Assembly (NCBI GenBank): GCA_039105265.1
Contig: JAPFFF010000024.1
Location: 1,054,001 to 1,118,000 of the forward strand
Source: Tritrichomonas musculus
Lineage: Eukaryota; Parabasalia; Tritrichomonadida; Tritrichomonadidae
Length of the DNA: 64,000 nt
Direction of reading: 5' to 3'
Shown: piece by piece, positions 10,801 through 19,601 of the stretch
How positions within the stretch are numbered: position 1 is the stretch's first letter
Layout: each line of letters opens with the position of its first letter
Made by a program: the position numbers and the translations under genes
Notes under the pieces: generated by a model
Database searches by the model: none
The model's input: the letters and a program-made list of their open reading frames with translations, nothing else
Told to the model about the DNA's origin: nothing

Positions 10801-12351
10801 ATTGAATACAAATATAGAGTCATTGATGAAGATGAAAAACCAAACAAAATTTCTAAAATGGAGTCAGATCTATTGCCTCCTATAAGACCAATTGGATTAC
10901 CTCCAATGAAACCATTAATAACACCTCCTATAGAGTCAAAAAAGAATCCTTCTATTGGCCAAAATATAAATCAAAATAGAAATTCAAGTAAAAACATGGA
11001 AATCATCTTTAATCAGCAGCTAAAAAGATATGAATCAGAACCAATCAAAAAGCCAGACGAAAGTGAAATTGACAAGTTTAAAACACAATCTGTAAATATT
11101 TCAAAGAAACCAAAAGTGAGCATAAAGAAATTCAAGCCCAAAATATCAAAGGTTACTAATGATGACAATGATGAAAATGATAATCAACAAGCTCCAAAAG
11201 AAGAAGAAAATTCTAATGAAAAAGTTGAACATTTTAAATGCAAATTCCAAATTATTGAACAACATGAACTCACTTTGGAGTTGACTGATAAATCAACAGT
11301 CAACGATACAATGACATTGATATCTAATATGAAAGGAAAAATCAATCCAAACAACATCTTTATTTTTCATGATTATGCAATTCTCAAAAATGATATTTTA
11401 ATTAAAGATGTTCGACCTGATGTAAATGATGCATTGCAAGTTTTCATCCTTCCACAGACTCTTCAGGCATCGGCCAGAAACACTCTGAAGCCACCCGAAG
11501 TGAAAATTTATGATTCAAATTTCATCAAGCAACTTTTGGAGAACAAAATAGTAATTGGACACGGCGGACAATCAATTGTTTACAAAGTGAATCAAATACA
11601 TGATTCAGTCGTCGATAAAGACAACTTTTGGGCAGTTAAAAAGATTGACTTCAATAATGATAATGACAATATTAAACGGTTTTTCAGAGAATATTTAATT
11701 TTAAAAATTCTTGATCATCCGAACATTGTCAAAGTTTACGGTGTATTCTTGGGAAATGATGAAGACATACCCTGCATTGTTCTTGAATATTGCAACAGTA
11801 ACTTGGATGAATCGATTAATAAATTGACAAAAATTGAATTGATTCGAATCATCTATGAAATTTGTCATGCAATGAAATACGTTCATGAAGCAAAATTTAT
11901 TCATAGAGATTTAAAGCCACAAAACATTTTACTTGATGCTAATAATCATGCTAAATTAGGCGATTTTGGCATTGCCACTCTAATTGAAGGAAGTCATTCA
12001 AATGTGGGTACCACTATTCAATACATGGCACCTGAATTTGCTGAAGACGAGAATAATAATTATACTGAAAAGATTGACGTGTATTCTTTTGGCTGTATTT
12101 TATATTTCATTTTATCAAAAAGAATACCTCCTAATCTGAATTATTTAATAAATGAAAAAATGCCAAAAATCCCCAAAGATATTAATAAAGTATCAGCTGA
12201 TTTGATTTATAAATGTTTGAGCAAGTCACCGGAAGATAGACCTAGCTTCAATGAAATAATCAGTTATATTAAAGAAAATGGATTTAATTTAATTGATGGA
12301 ATTGATACTGAAATTCCTTCTCTTCTAAATGATCTGAAAGATATCCTTTAA
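7840..12351 (+). CDS. Giant TKL-like protein kinase with serial ubiquitin-like modules
   Basis: 1503 residues from the ATG at 7840. The C-terminal 260 residues are a complete kinase domain: Gly loop G-H-G-G-Q-S-I-V-Y (about 1240), A-V-K-K (about 1267), H-R-D-L-K-P-Q-N (1355-1362), D-F-G (1375-1377), then a GT-x-x-Y-M-A-P-E activation segment end and a D-V-Y-S-F-G helix. The catalytic Lys, Asp and DFG are present, so activity is expected. The motif style is tyrosine-kinase-like (TKL) Ser/Thr. Just before the kinase, about 1130-1205, is a beta-grasp-like segment ending D-A-L-Q-V-F-I-L-P-Q. The preceding 1000 residues look like a chain of similar ubiquitin/RBD-like modules (repeated D-x-x-L, I-Y-x-x-D-Y patterns), followed by a disordered Pro/Asn/Lys linker (about 1010-1130). 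No membrane segment is seen. The stop is TAAA. Substrate unknown. The UBL reading is structural inference from pattern, not a database match. Confidence 0.88.
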   Translation: MFLVNFLGKPRQLPYDTIYTQDVFDFILKDEPSKKKNFSLIYNSIFLNKKSEAFLIDIGYDPHERLELINIKQKKIFFSLNHYNYLYAIDIKYNFTCFDAQSYFAKEFFTVPQNIFIKHNDEIIPDDSYLFKFENTEEDPFIIHVADGYHIYNVLLDKLFFICMKDGSKLIDLKSALSAYFRMNLQNISYKKEIKTLFSGSNLETINNADLLEISKKMQIFDFEYIEKDLGKPFKITVTIETCKEPIEIEYELYNDATIYTITCFLERDYHIDRGLFVAYSEDGSQLKSDFKIRFNYNTHLYFKKFKTLHVKINEKVNGLSIFTSIQDLKMTDKFENHNFGVIINNHFVHDSTGKLLLIECLNNYDDKDKMTKITLNYSKQSCHIRTFSELSHDKSQILKKYKFIVPDNMELEKVTNLYLHRPLDSIKIVKNDGFNYEFIESANRTVKYLFTDENNETKVCSVNLSGNDLRVMDLVAAVYKEIRQAFNFKKAKYDMFGVTIKNRHLRFFEKLSDVMYDKDNMIEIKGLFYQEGKTSKEIYVRDYINIDEPNKESTLKGNYMKSYQYEMSLTSNDIIDRVFPDMKNRNENHRIFMEFMELKPTDMPTIFKQRFKYVILNSLKDNLTITVSNGTELKISFNLDKEQFEKTGSYISQIFKLNENQINFSYFFNSKETILPPFFNAAALPDGAEIKVSYNYEKKDQIFFLYEGKIVSVLVDHDETIKNIKSIVQKKLKIWNLSLDSFYFSFSNFILDKFDCKQYSTFKIPHKAVININKKNDIFPVHITTADGAFNEDIYFTKNESSEDIINHLKRQFDIDYRIELKQGDKSFGFQNLLENKSYNFNFNCKKAHLFFQGSLGDKEIAISEVVTVSNAIAFIKKKYVNEDISIFTYNDLKKCFEKVDYKKRLNELKKLLLVHKVIPDIQIMNFPVCVRHEECISECNRVRYLKNNYISKKILTLPQNIILTHQNGVVDDSRRLYDIVKDKLNIEYKYRVIDEDEKPNKISKMESDLLPPIRPIGLPPMKPLITPPIESKKNPSIGQNINQNRNSSKNMEIIFNQQLKRYESEPIKKPDESEIDKFKTQSVNISKKPKVSIKKFKPKISKVTNDDNDENDNQQAPKEEENSNEKVEHFKCKFQIIEQHELTLELTDKSTVNDTMTLISNMKGKINPNNIFIFHDYAILKNDILIKDVRPDVNDALQVFILPQTLQASARNTLKPPEVKIYDSNFIKQLLENKIVIGHGGQSIVYKVNQIHDSVVDKDNFWAVKKIDFNNDNDNIKRFFREYLILKILDHPNIVKVYGVFLGNDEDIPCIVLEYCNSNLDESINKLTKIELIRIIYEICHAMKYVHEAKFIHRDLKPQNILLDANNHAKLGDFGIATLIEGSHSNVGTTIQYMAPEFAEDENNNYTEKIDVYSFGCILYFILSKRIPPNLNYLINEKMPKIPKDINKVSADLIYKCLSKSPEDRPSFNEIISYIKENGFNLIDGIDTEIPSLLNDLKDIL

Positions 12352-12567
12352 ATTTAATTATTTTTTTTTATAAATTAGTTGCGATTTGATTTTTTTTTAA
12401 ACTTTTTCTATATTTTTTTTAACAACCATCAATATATAGGAATATCAAATAGAATATTAAAAACTAACATATTTATTTTCAAAAAATTCCTGCTTTTTTG
12501 AAAATAGAAAAAGATATTTGATATTTTTTTTTGGACTTTTTGAAAATATTGAAAAAGTTTGATATAA

Positions 12568-13743
12568 ATGCAAGAAAATGAGCTGCTGAAAGAAATTGTT
12601 TTTATGATTAGAGGCTCAGATTTACCATCTGAAGAAGAAATTAAACAAATGACATTCGAAGAAAAAGGAAAACTCGAATTAGAACAAGAACAAATTATAA
12701 AGATATTTCGCCAGCAAGCTCTTCTCGATATTTGGGAACTTAAAATCAAAATTTCGCGTCTTTTGATAGAAGCAAAAGAATTAAGAGAACAGATTATTCA
12801 AAAGAAATTAATTCCAAACAGTCTCAAATTAATCGTAAATACCCCAGTAAAAAAAGGTAATAATTCAAATGAAAATATAGAAGATGACCAAGAATATAAC
12901 ATTTCAAACAAAAAACGAAACAATCCAGCAAATAATCAAAATACTAATTCAAATAAAAAGACAAAAAAAGATGATATTGAGCTAAGAAAAAATAAAGACG
13001 AAATAGAAAACAGAGAAATAGATTTTAAACCGAAAAAAATGAAAATACAAATAAATTCAAGAATAAGAGATATTTCAGAATACAATGAAGATCAAAATGA
13101 CACAGAAATAAAGTATTTTGAAGAAATTAGAAATCCTCAAGAAAAGCCTAAATACAAAATTAGAAATTTAGTACAAAGAAAATCCAAATTAGATTCACTA
13201 TTTTTAAGGACATCTGAAGTTGTAAATACAAAAACAAGACGGAAAACAAATCGTGAACAAGCTACAACAGCACAAATGGGACAAACGCTTCAATCACCTC
13301 CGCATCGCACTCCGAAATATCCATTTAATGTTCAACCGACAGAAAATATGGCAAATAAAAAAAGCACAAATCTTGTTTCATCATTAAATCCAAAAGTTTT
13401 ATTAGATCCAAATAATCCAATAAATATATCAACAAAAGATAAAAATTCTAATTTCAATACTCATTTAAATTTGAATGCGAAAAATAAAAATGATGAAAAA
13501 TTGACAAATTCAAGTCAAAAAGTTAAAAATAAAACGAAAAATACTACTAAAAACGATAATAATAATCACAGTAAATCAAAAACAGCAAAAGATGCTCCTG
13601 AAGATATAAATATTAAAAAATCAAAAGAAATGAAACAACGCCCAACTCCAAAAGAAACATACTTGACTGAAAAGAAAGTCAAAAAAGAAACTGCGAATAA
13701 TAAAACTAGCAATAAAAAAGTAAAACAAATATCAAAGAAATGA
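12568..13743 (+). CDS. Lys/Asn-rich basic protein, unknown function
   Basis: 391 residues from the ATG at 12568, which lies 217 bp after the kinase stop on the same strand. The N-terminal 85 residues are helical and acidic to mixed, with a likely short coiled coil (E-E-I-K-Q-M-T-F-E-E-K, then L-D-I-W-E-L-K-I-K-I). The rest is disordered and dominated by Lys, Asn, Ser and Thr with several K-K-x-K clusters that could act as nuclear localisation signals. No domain recognised. Similar composition is seen in the frameshifted gene at 54253-55238, but I see no clear alignment beyond composition. Confidence 0.7.
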   Translation: MQENELLKEIVFMIRGSDLPSEEEIKQMTFEEKGKLELEQEQIIKIFRQQALLDIWELKIKISRLLIEAKELREQIIQKKLIPNSLKLIVNTPVKKGNNSNENIEDDQEYNISNKKRNNPANNQNTNSNKKTKKDDIELRKNKDEIENREIDFKPKKMKIQINSRIRDISEYNEDQNDTEIKYFEEIRNPQEKPKYKIRNLVQRKSKLDSLFLRTSEVVNTKTRRKTNREQATTAQMGQTLQSPPHRTPKYPFNVQPTENMANKKSTNLVSSLNPKVLLDPNNPINISTKDKNSNFNTHLNLNAKNKNDEKLTNSSQKVKNKTKNTTKNDNNNHSKSKTAKDAPEDINIKKSKEMKQRPTPKETYLTEKKVKKETANNKTSNKKVKQISKK

Positions 13744-13949
13744 TTTCCGAAATAATTATGAATATGTTTTAATAAATTACTATTTATTTTTTTTTTTTTT
13801 TTTATACAAAATCATTTTAGTTATCATTTTTATTATAGGTTAGTTCTAGATTAGAAAAGTTAATTCAAATTATTGACCAAACATACATTCAAATTTTTTG
13901 ATGCATTTAAATCAACATTAAATGAAAACACTATCTCAATATTATAAAA

Positions 13950-14771
13950 TTACGAATCACTTATATGTTCCTTGAAATACTCTTTGTTTGTTTGCTTCAC
14001 TGCAAGACAACCCAATGAATTTGCCATCATCAACTCAATCTCCTTTGCCTTTTCATGAGGCGTTTTTCCAGAACCTTCAAAGCAAACTTGATCCAAACAG
14101 TTAATTTCTAGAGTCATAAAAGGAATCGTATAAACTTGCCAAATATAGAATAAAAAATTATTATGAATCCAGGCGATTGTTGACATTCCTCTTGGGCAGA
14201 ACCATAACTTATATCTTAAAGTCATTGCTTGTAGTGGTGTGTCATTTACAAAAGCACCAGTTCTGAATCCAAGCAATATATCCCCATTTGTTACTTTCCC
14301 TTCTGGAAATATAACTACAGGAACTCTAGAATAATCATTTTGATATTTACATAAAACTTCAGTTGTTCCTTGCTTGGTTTTTGATCTGTCGACGTAAATC
14401 ATATTAAATATTTGGTCTACGCTCTTCATGAAAAATATATGTCTCAAACTAGCCATAGATAAGAATGAACTATCAAATTGGGAAGTAACCACAAATATAT
14501 CAAATAATGTTAAGTGGTTGATAACGATTGTTCGAGTATTTGGTCTAATAGAACCTGTTTTTTTAATATGAAGAATTCCAATGGAAAATAAACCAAGTCT
14601 TGTAATTGGATATAACATTTTTTGAGCCCATAGCTTATAATCTTTTGGGGTTTTAAAATATTTTTTAAAAAAATTTAAAATTGGCATTTGCGAAACTCCA
14701 ATAATAATACAAAAAATTGTTAAAAGCATTCTTAAAGGCCCAAATGTTACAAAAAATAGTATAACTCTCAT
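13950..14771 (-). CDS. LPCAT-like lysophospholipid acyltransferase
   Basis: 273 residues from the ATG at 14771, transcribed convergently with the gene ending at 13743. Residues 1-30 form a hydrophobic membrane segment. The PlsC/LPLAT signature motifs are present: N-H-L-T-L-F-D (85-91, the His-x4-Asp catalytic pair), Y-V-D-R-S-K (126-131) and F-P-E-G-K-V-T-N-G (155-163) followed by G-F-R-T-G-A-F. The F-P-E-G-x-x-T-N form is closest to the LPCAT1/2 branch rather than to bacterial PlsC. The enzyme should transfer an acyl chain from acyl-CoA to a lysophospholipid at the ER membrane, as in phospholipid remodelling or salvage. Length is shorter than animal LPCATs because EF hands are absent. The stop is TAAT. 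Confidence 0.88.
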   Translation of the reverse strand: MRVILFFVTFGPLRMLLTIFCIIIGVSQMPILNFFKKYFKTPKDYKLWAQKMLYPITRLGLFSIGILHIKKTGSIRPNTRTIVINHLTLFDIFVVTSQFDSSFLSMASLRHIFFMKSVDQIFNMIYVDRSKTKQGTTEVLCKYQNDYSRVPVVIFPEGKVTNGDILLGFRTGAFVNDTPLQAMTLRYKLWFCPRGMSTIAWIHNNFLFYIWQVYTIPFMTLEINCLDQVCFEGSGKTPHEKAKEIELMMANSLGCLAVKQTNKEYFKEHISDS

Positions 14772-15276
14772 AATTCTTTCAAATTTGGTAGATGGATGTG
14801 GTAAAAAATAATTTTCATATTCATCTCTAGTAATTGACGTTAAGTCTTTTTAGTTATGTAACTGGGGATTGTTTATTGGTATTTGCGTATACAGAGGCAT
14901 GTAGTAATTCTTTGAAAGAATTTGTTTATTTATAAATTCAAAAGATTAAATAGACCATCGTAATAATTTATACAAATATTTGAATCAATTTTAAAAATAA
15001 CAATGATATCTAAATGCAATTTCTTTTTTTAAACTTATAAATAACTTAAATATTAGTTTAATTAATATTTAAAACATAAAAAGCTTAAAAATATAATTAT
15101 TTTTAATATTTATCGATATATTAAAAAAATATCCAATTTTTACATCTCAAAAATTCATGATCAAATTTTTATATTTTGATAGATTTATTTTTTTATTTAA
15201 AACTTCATTATATCTATAAATAAATAATATTTTTTATCTAAAAGAAATTATTAATAAATAGCTCTTCAAAAACATT
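14772..15276. other. Intergenic, AT-rich
   Basis: I see no gene or structured element here. Confidence 0.5.
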
Positions 15277-15281
15277 TCATA
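15277..15281 (+). promoter_or_regulatory. Inr-like motif TCATA
   Basis: TCATA matches the trichomonad initiator consensus (TCA, pyrimidine, A/T). It lies 18 bp before the ATG of the candidate small gene at 15299. Confidence 0.35.
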
Positions 15282-15298
15282 ATAAAAAAATTAACAAA

Positions 15299-15501
15299 AT
15301 GGATGGCCAAAAAGTAGGAAAAACAATATTTTTCACTTTTTTATTTATTTGTTTTGTATCGTCATGATTAAAAACAATTAAATATCTCAGATTAATCAAT
15401 TAAATCATGTTTATAAACCAAATCTACAAGATGGACGAAGCGCATATCATTATATAATTGATCTCCAAAAGCTTGATGCTTTTGTAGCTTGTATAACATA
15501 A
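15299..15501 (+). CDS. Candidate small two-exon gene
   Basis: An ATG at 15299 opens M-D-G-Q-K and then reads on only to a stop at 15365. If 15314-15390 (starting GTAGGA and ending CTCAG, 77 nt) is an intron, the frame continues into a coding-looking exon, 15391-15501 (L-N-H-V-Y-K-P-N-L-Q-D-G-R-S-A-Y-H-Y, ending A-C-I-T), giving 41 residues. Both halves have better codon structure than the flanks and an Inr-like motif precedes the start. Against it, the 5' and 3' sites differ from the known trichomonad GTATGT and ACTAACACACAG signals. The family is not recognised. It may instead be a fragment. Confidence 0.3.
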
Positions 15502-15696
15502 TTGTTATTTTCATTCATTTAAAAAAAATTCATATTAATTGCAAAAGCTGCTTATAGTTATATATTTTTTTAAAATAAAATATCTTTTTAAAAATCACCT
15601 GCCTGTTTTTTTTTTTTTTTTTTTTTTTAGTCTTTAAAGCAAGCAGATACCCTGATTTAATCGACCACACAAAGCAGAATCACCTCGTTTAAATTA

Positions 15697-17389
15697 TTAC
15701 CATGTATTTCCTTTACTTGATGTTCCCCATGCATTTCCTTGACTTAATGTTCCCCACTGACTTGGCGCAGGCGCATTAGTCACATTGGCTGCTGGTGCAA
15801 AAGATGAAGGTTTATTTATTACATTAGTAGATGCTCCAATGAATGCAGGCGGTGCAGTTGTATTAAATCGACCCCATGATGAAGCTGATCCCGATGTTGC
15901 ATTCTTGGATGCAGCAGACTGGCTGCTTTTGGTTGTCTGTGATGGCGTGCTCGATGCGGCTGATTCAGAAGACATTGGTGCAAATGAAAAAGCAGATGGC
16001 GGATTGCTAAAATTAAATGCTGTAGCAAATCCACTATATGATGCTGTCGATCCTGAAGATGCACTTTTTGATGCAGCAGACTGGCTACCTTTGGCTGTCT
16101 GTGATGGCGTGCTCGATGCGGCTGATTCAGAAGACATTGGCACAAACGAAAAAGCAGATGGCGGATTGCTAACATTAGATGCTGTAGCAAATCCACTATA
16201 TGATGCTGTCGATCCTGAAGATGCACTTTTTGATGCAGCAGACTGGCTACCTTTGGCTGTCTGTGATGGCGTGCTCGATGCGGCTGATTCAGAAGACATT
16301 GGCACAAACGAAAAAGCAGATGGCGGATTGCTAACATTAGATGCTGTACCAAATCCACTATATGATGCTGTCGATCCTGAAGATGCACTTTTTGATGCAG
16401 CAGGCAGGCTGCTTTTGGCTGTCTGTGATGGCGTGCTCGATGCGGCTGATTCAGAAGACATTGGCACAAACGAAAAAGCAGATGGCGGATTGCTAACATT
16501 AGATGCTGTAGCAAATCCACTATATGATGCTGTCGATCCTGAAGATGCACTTTTTGATGCAGCAGGCAGGCTGCTTTTGGTTGTCTGTGATGGCGTGCTC
16601 GATGCGGCTGATTCAGAAGACATTGGCACAAACGAAAAAGCAGATGGCGGATTGCTAACATTAGATGCTGTAGCAAATCCACTATATGATGCTGTCGATC
16701 CTGAAGATGCACTTTTTGATGCAGCAGGCAGGCTACCTTTTGCTGTCTGTGATGGCGTGCTTGATGCTGCTGATTCAGAAGACATTGGTGCAAGTAAAAA
16801 CGAAAAAGGAGAATCTTTTCGTCCAGATTCAGTCTTTTTTGCTTGATCAATTTTCTTGCTCTCTGCTGATGCAGTTCTAGGACTTTTTTGTTCCATTTTC
16901 AATTTATTTATTTCTTCTCTCATTTGGCTGATTACTTTATTTTGAGAGCTTATTTGTTCTTTCTGTTCAGAATTGATTTTATTTGTCTCATTTGCCAAAT
17001 CATCTAGTTTTCTTTTCATCTGTTCATTCTCTTTCTGAATGCAATCCAGCCTCATCTTCATTTGTGCATTTTCTTCCTTTAGCCTAGCATTATCTTCTTT
17101 TATTGGACCAATTAAACTTTCAATTTTTTCCATTAATTTTAAAGAATTTTCGTCATTTTCAGAATTTTTCGTATTTTCAAGATCATAGGCATACAAAAGA
17201 ATCTCATCAACGTCAACGTCCTCCAGGTAATATTTATCATTCTGGTCTTCATTTAAATTACTATCATAAATATCGTTAATTGAATCCTCAATATTGTATG
17301 CCAACTTTTTGAATAGCTCTTCAAAAGTTGGCCGTTCTTTCACCTCTTTTGACCAGCATCTCTCAATCAATTTTTGAATGGAACTTTTA
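15697..17389 (-). CDS. 3' fragment: kinase end, coiled coil and Ser/Ala FG-like repeats
   Basis: The frame is open back to a stop near 17446 inside the transposon; the first ATG is at 17370 (557 residues). It holds the final kinase helix (I-E-R-C-W-S-K-E-V-K-E-R-P-T-F-E-E-L-F), an acidic linker, a coiled coil (about 75-165 of this piece: R-L-K-E-E-N-A-Q-M-K and following), then five to six 54-residue Ser/Ala/Thr/Pro units. Each unit has the aromatic words F-S-F and Y-S-G-F, giving an FG-nucleoporin-like, probably disordered tail. The tail ends in W-G-T-x-S-x-G-N-x-W repeats. Confidence 0.8.
15897..16795 (-). repeat. 162-bp tandem repeat (54-residue units)
   Basis: Units recur every 162 bp, for example the word GCACTTTTTGATGCAGCAGA at 16061 and again at 16223. 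Five to six near-identical copies are present, with small differences among them (ACTGGCTAC versus AGGCAGGCT blocks). The repeat is much richer in G+C than the surroundings. Long open frames on the opposite strand and in a second minus frame here are by-products of the repeat. Confidence 0.93.
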
Positions 17390-18828
17390 AACTCCGTTAA
17401 ATAAACTTTACCTCTCTCACAAAAAATATTGAATGTTTTTTCTTAATTATTTCTATGTGCTTTTTCAATCTAAAAATTTTTCGAGGTAATGTTTTTTTTT
17501 TTTATAAAAAGCATGTTGATTATTTTTTCAATTAAAAAAAAAAAAAAAGCTATCAAAAAGTTTAATTTTATTTTTGTTTTTCAATGCTCGTAAATGAAAA
17601 CTTCACCTGTATTTTCATCCCTTTGGTAAAACAATTGGGTTCGATATTGGTTATGAATTTGCTTAACTTCACCCCATTTACCGTTTAAAGCCTCCCCGTC
17701 GTATTGTCGGCAGAGATAACATCTCGCCCAAAATGAGGAATAGTAATTGTGTAATTTGTTATTTGGAATGTTGATCCATTCTTTTTCAATGGCTTCAAAA
17801 AGTTGTTCTTTTGTTTTAAAATGCATCCCTGCCAACTTTTTCTTTATATAAGCCCAGACCTGTTCAATTGGTGATAGGTCTGGGCTTCTTGGAGGCCATT
17901 TTATACCTTTTGGTATTATTTTGCTAAGAAAACCTTGTGTATAATATGACGTATGTGATGGCGCATTGTCTTGCTGCCACACATACGTCCGACCAAATAT
18001 GGCCTCAATTTCTCCGAAGATATTGTTATCCAATAATGTTTTCATGTACGATTGCGAATTTACGTGATTTTGAAAGTAAAACAACCTCGTACGAAAACCT
18101 CTGGGGCCTATTCCGCCCCAGATCATCACCGAAAGTGGTTTTTGCTCTTTTGAATAAAAACATTCTTCCGGATGATGTCCGTATTCCCTCCAAATCCCAC
18201 CACCATTTAGATTTTCACAAACGGTTGATTCGTCGGTGAAAATAATGGGTGGGAGTTGGAGGTAATGATATGATAGAATTATATCGCATAATTCTAATCT
18301 TGCAGTTTTATGCTGATCATCTAGTGGCGGAATTGGAGTCATTTGATAATACTTGATTTTGTTATCATTAAGAATCGTCTTTGTTGATGTTTTTGAAATG
18401 TTATTTTGCGAACCAACATCACTTAATGATTGTTTGGGATTATTTTTCATAGATTTTACCACATCTTGTTTTACTTCGTCATTTATTTTGGGTGGTCTGC
18501 CTTGTTTTGGATAAATTGTTCCAAATTTTTTATAAGATTGATAAAACTTTTTGCATGTTTCAGGACTTCGATTAATTGATTGTCCAATAGATGTCCAATT
18601 ATGTCCACTTGTTTCTGCTTGCTTTATTACTTCCAATCGTTGTTTTTCTGTAAGAGGAGTCCAACTCTTCGACATTCCAAAAAAAAATGAGACCGTTTAT
18701 TTCAATTAAATATTCAATTTTTTTGAAATAAATTCATTCAAATTTATTCGATCATTAAACTTTTTGTATATAACCACATATAAACCTTTCAAAATTGAAA
18801 GGAGGTAATGTTTTTTGAACTAAGTTTA
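17388..18828 (-). mobile_element. Tc1/mariner-superfamily transposon (DD34E), apparently whole
   Basis: 1441 bp including a TA at each end (17388-17389 and 18827-18828), the expected target duplication. The end next to the transposase start reads TAAACTTAGTTCAAAAAACA (minus strand from 18828), the other TAAACTCCGTTAAATAAACT (plus strand from 17388). Over 28 bp they differ at about six places. A further GAGGTAATGTTTTT word at 17483 repeats part of the right end inside the left end. The transposase frame is complete. Sister ends occur in the MITE at 21821-22032. Confidence 0.93.
17581..18675 (-). CDS. Tc1-like transposase
   Basis: 364 residues, a normal length for Tc1-family transposases, starting at the ATG at 18675 (M-S-K-S-W-T-P-L-T). 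The N-terminus is a helix-turn-helix pair (N-W-T-S-I-G-Q-S-I-N-R-S, then a G-R-P-P-K GRPR-like hook). The catalytic triad is visible: I-I-F-T-D-E-S, W-Q-Q-D-N-A-P-S-H, and S-P-D-L-S-P-I-E with exactly 34 residues between the second Asp and the Glu, hence DD34E as in Tc1 rather than DD34D mariner. No internal stop. It probably acts in the nucleus on the ends listed for the element. The stop is TGA. Confidence 0.95.
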   Translation of the reverse strand: MSKSWTPLTEKQRLEVIKQAETSGHNWTSIGQSINRSPETCKKFYQSYKKFGTIYPKQGRPPKINDEVKQDVVKSMKNNPKQSLSDVGSQNNISKTSTKTILNDNKIKYYQMTPIPPLDDQHKTARLELCDIILSYHYLQLPPIIFTDESTVCENLNGGGIWREYGHHPEECFYSKEQKPLSVMIWGGIGPRGFRTRLFYFQNHVNSQSYMKTLLDNNIFGEIEAIFGRTYVWQQDNAPSHTSYYTQGFLSKIIPKGIKWPPRSPDLSPIEQVWAYIKKKLAGMHFKTKEQLFEAIEKEWINIPNNKLHNYYSSFWARCYLCRQYDGEALNGKWGEVKQIHNQYRTQLFYQRDENTGEVFIYEH

Positions 18829-19601
18829 ATAGGTACATTGAATTCAGGACGATAGCCTTCATATATAACTTTGTTGGCAAATTTTATTGGCGTGATTTTT
18901 TTGCTCTCAAAAAGTGGATACGGAATTGAATCAGTTACAACTTCATACATGAGAATTCCAAACGAATAAACGTCCGCTTTTTCACTATATTGATTATTTT
19001 CAAAAACTTCAGGTGCCATATAAATAGAAGTGCCACATTGCTGTGACTGGTCAAATGAGTAATTATTTTCATTGAATTTTGAAAGGCCAAAATCCGTTAT
19101 AATTGGATGTAAATTATCATCAAGTAGAACGTTGCCTGGCTTGAGATCACGGTGGATGATATGACGATGATGAAGATACATCATTCCATACGAAATTCCA
19201 ATTAAGATTATTTGTCGGACTGTATTATCAAATAATATATCGGACAAACCTTTTCGAACTTTTTCGAGATAATCTGATAAAGAACCTTTTTTGGCAAGAT
19301 CCATAAAAATAGTTACGTTAGCTTGATCGTTAAAATCTTTGAGCGAGTATCCAACAAATTTTATTATCGTCGGGTGCTGGCATCGGATCATAATACCAAT
19401 CTCTCTATTTATCATTTTTTTGTATTGTGATTCGTCTTTTTGCTTGTTTATAATTTTGGCTGCTAATATATCACCGGTTTTAATATTTTGGACGGAAAAA
19501 ATTGAACCAAAACCTCCTGATTGGATTTGATGCTCTATTTTAAAGTTTTTAATATCAACCATATATTTTTTGTATTTTGATTGAGCTTGGGATTGGCTCA
19601 T
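18789..19601 (-). CDS. 5' fragment: TKL-like kinase domain lacking its last helices
   Basis: The frame starts at the ATG at 19601 (M-S-Q-S-Q-A-Q-S). It shows Gly loop S-G-G-F-G-S-I-F, A-A-K-I-I, H-R-D-L-K-P-G-N, I-T-D-F-G-L-S, C-G-T-S-I-Y-M-A-P-E and D-V-Y-S-F-G, so all catalytic residues are kept. The last residues (S-S-K-N-I-T-S-F-Q-F) are read from the transposon end and are not kinase sequence; host sequence stops at 18829. If transcribed, it would give a truncated 270-residue protein. Confidence 0.85.
   Translation of the reverse strand: MSQSQAQSKYKKYMVDIKNFKIEHQIQSGGFGSIFSVQNIKTGDILAAKIINKQKDESQYKKMINREIGIMIRCQHPTIIKFVGYSLKDFNDQANVTIFMDLAKKGSLSDYLEKVRKGLSDILFDNTVRQIILIGISYGMMYLHHRHIIHRDLKPGNVLLDDNLHPIITDFGLSKFNENNYSFDQSQQCGTSIYMAPEVFENNQYSEKADVYSFGILMYEVVTDSIPYPLFESKKITPIKFANKVIYEGYRPEFNVPIKLSSKNITSFQF

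Larger units (their letters stand above)
15697..19601 (-). pseudogene. Kinase gene with FG-like repeat tail, split by a Tc1-like transposon
   Basis: Two minus-strand reading frames are halves of one gene. The 5' half (19601 to 18829) carries the kinase N-lobe and most of the C-lobe. The 3' half (17389 to 15697) starts inside the same domain at I-E-R-C-W-S-K and continues to the tail. Between them is a 1441-bp element with TA ends. Removing it with one TA copy joins R-P-E-F-N-V-P-I-K to S-S-I-Q-K-L-I-E-R-C-W in one frame of 822 codons including the stop, and gives the expected end of a TKL kinase domain. Architecture: kinase (about 15-290), linker, coiled coil, then Ser/Ala-rich repeats. As it stands the kinase is cut before its last helices and is probably inactive. 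Few other breaks are seen, so the insertion looks fairly recent. Confidence 0.93.

Noticed and set aside
15785-16846. A 353-residue plus-strand frame and a 343-residue second minus-strand frame over the 162-bp repeats
   Set aside because: Both are by-products of a repeat whose unit is a multiple of three. Their composition (Asp/Ala-rich; His/Leu/Gln-rich) is unnatural, and the third frame continues a kinase domain.
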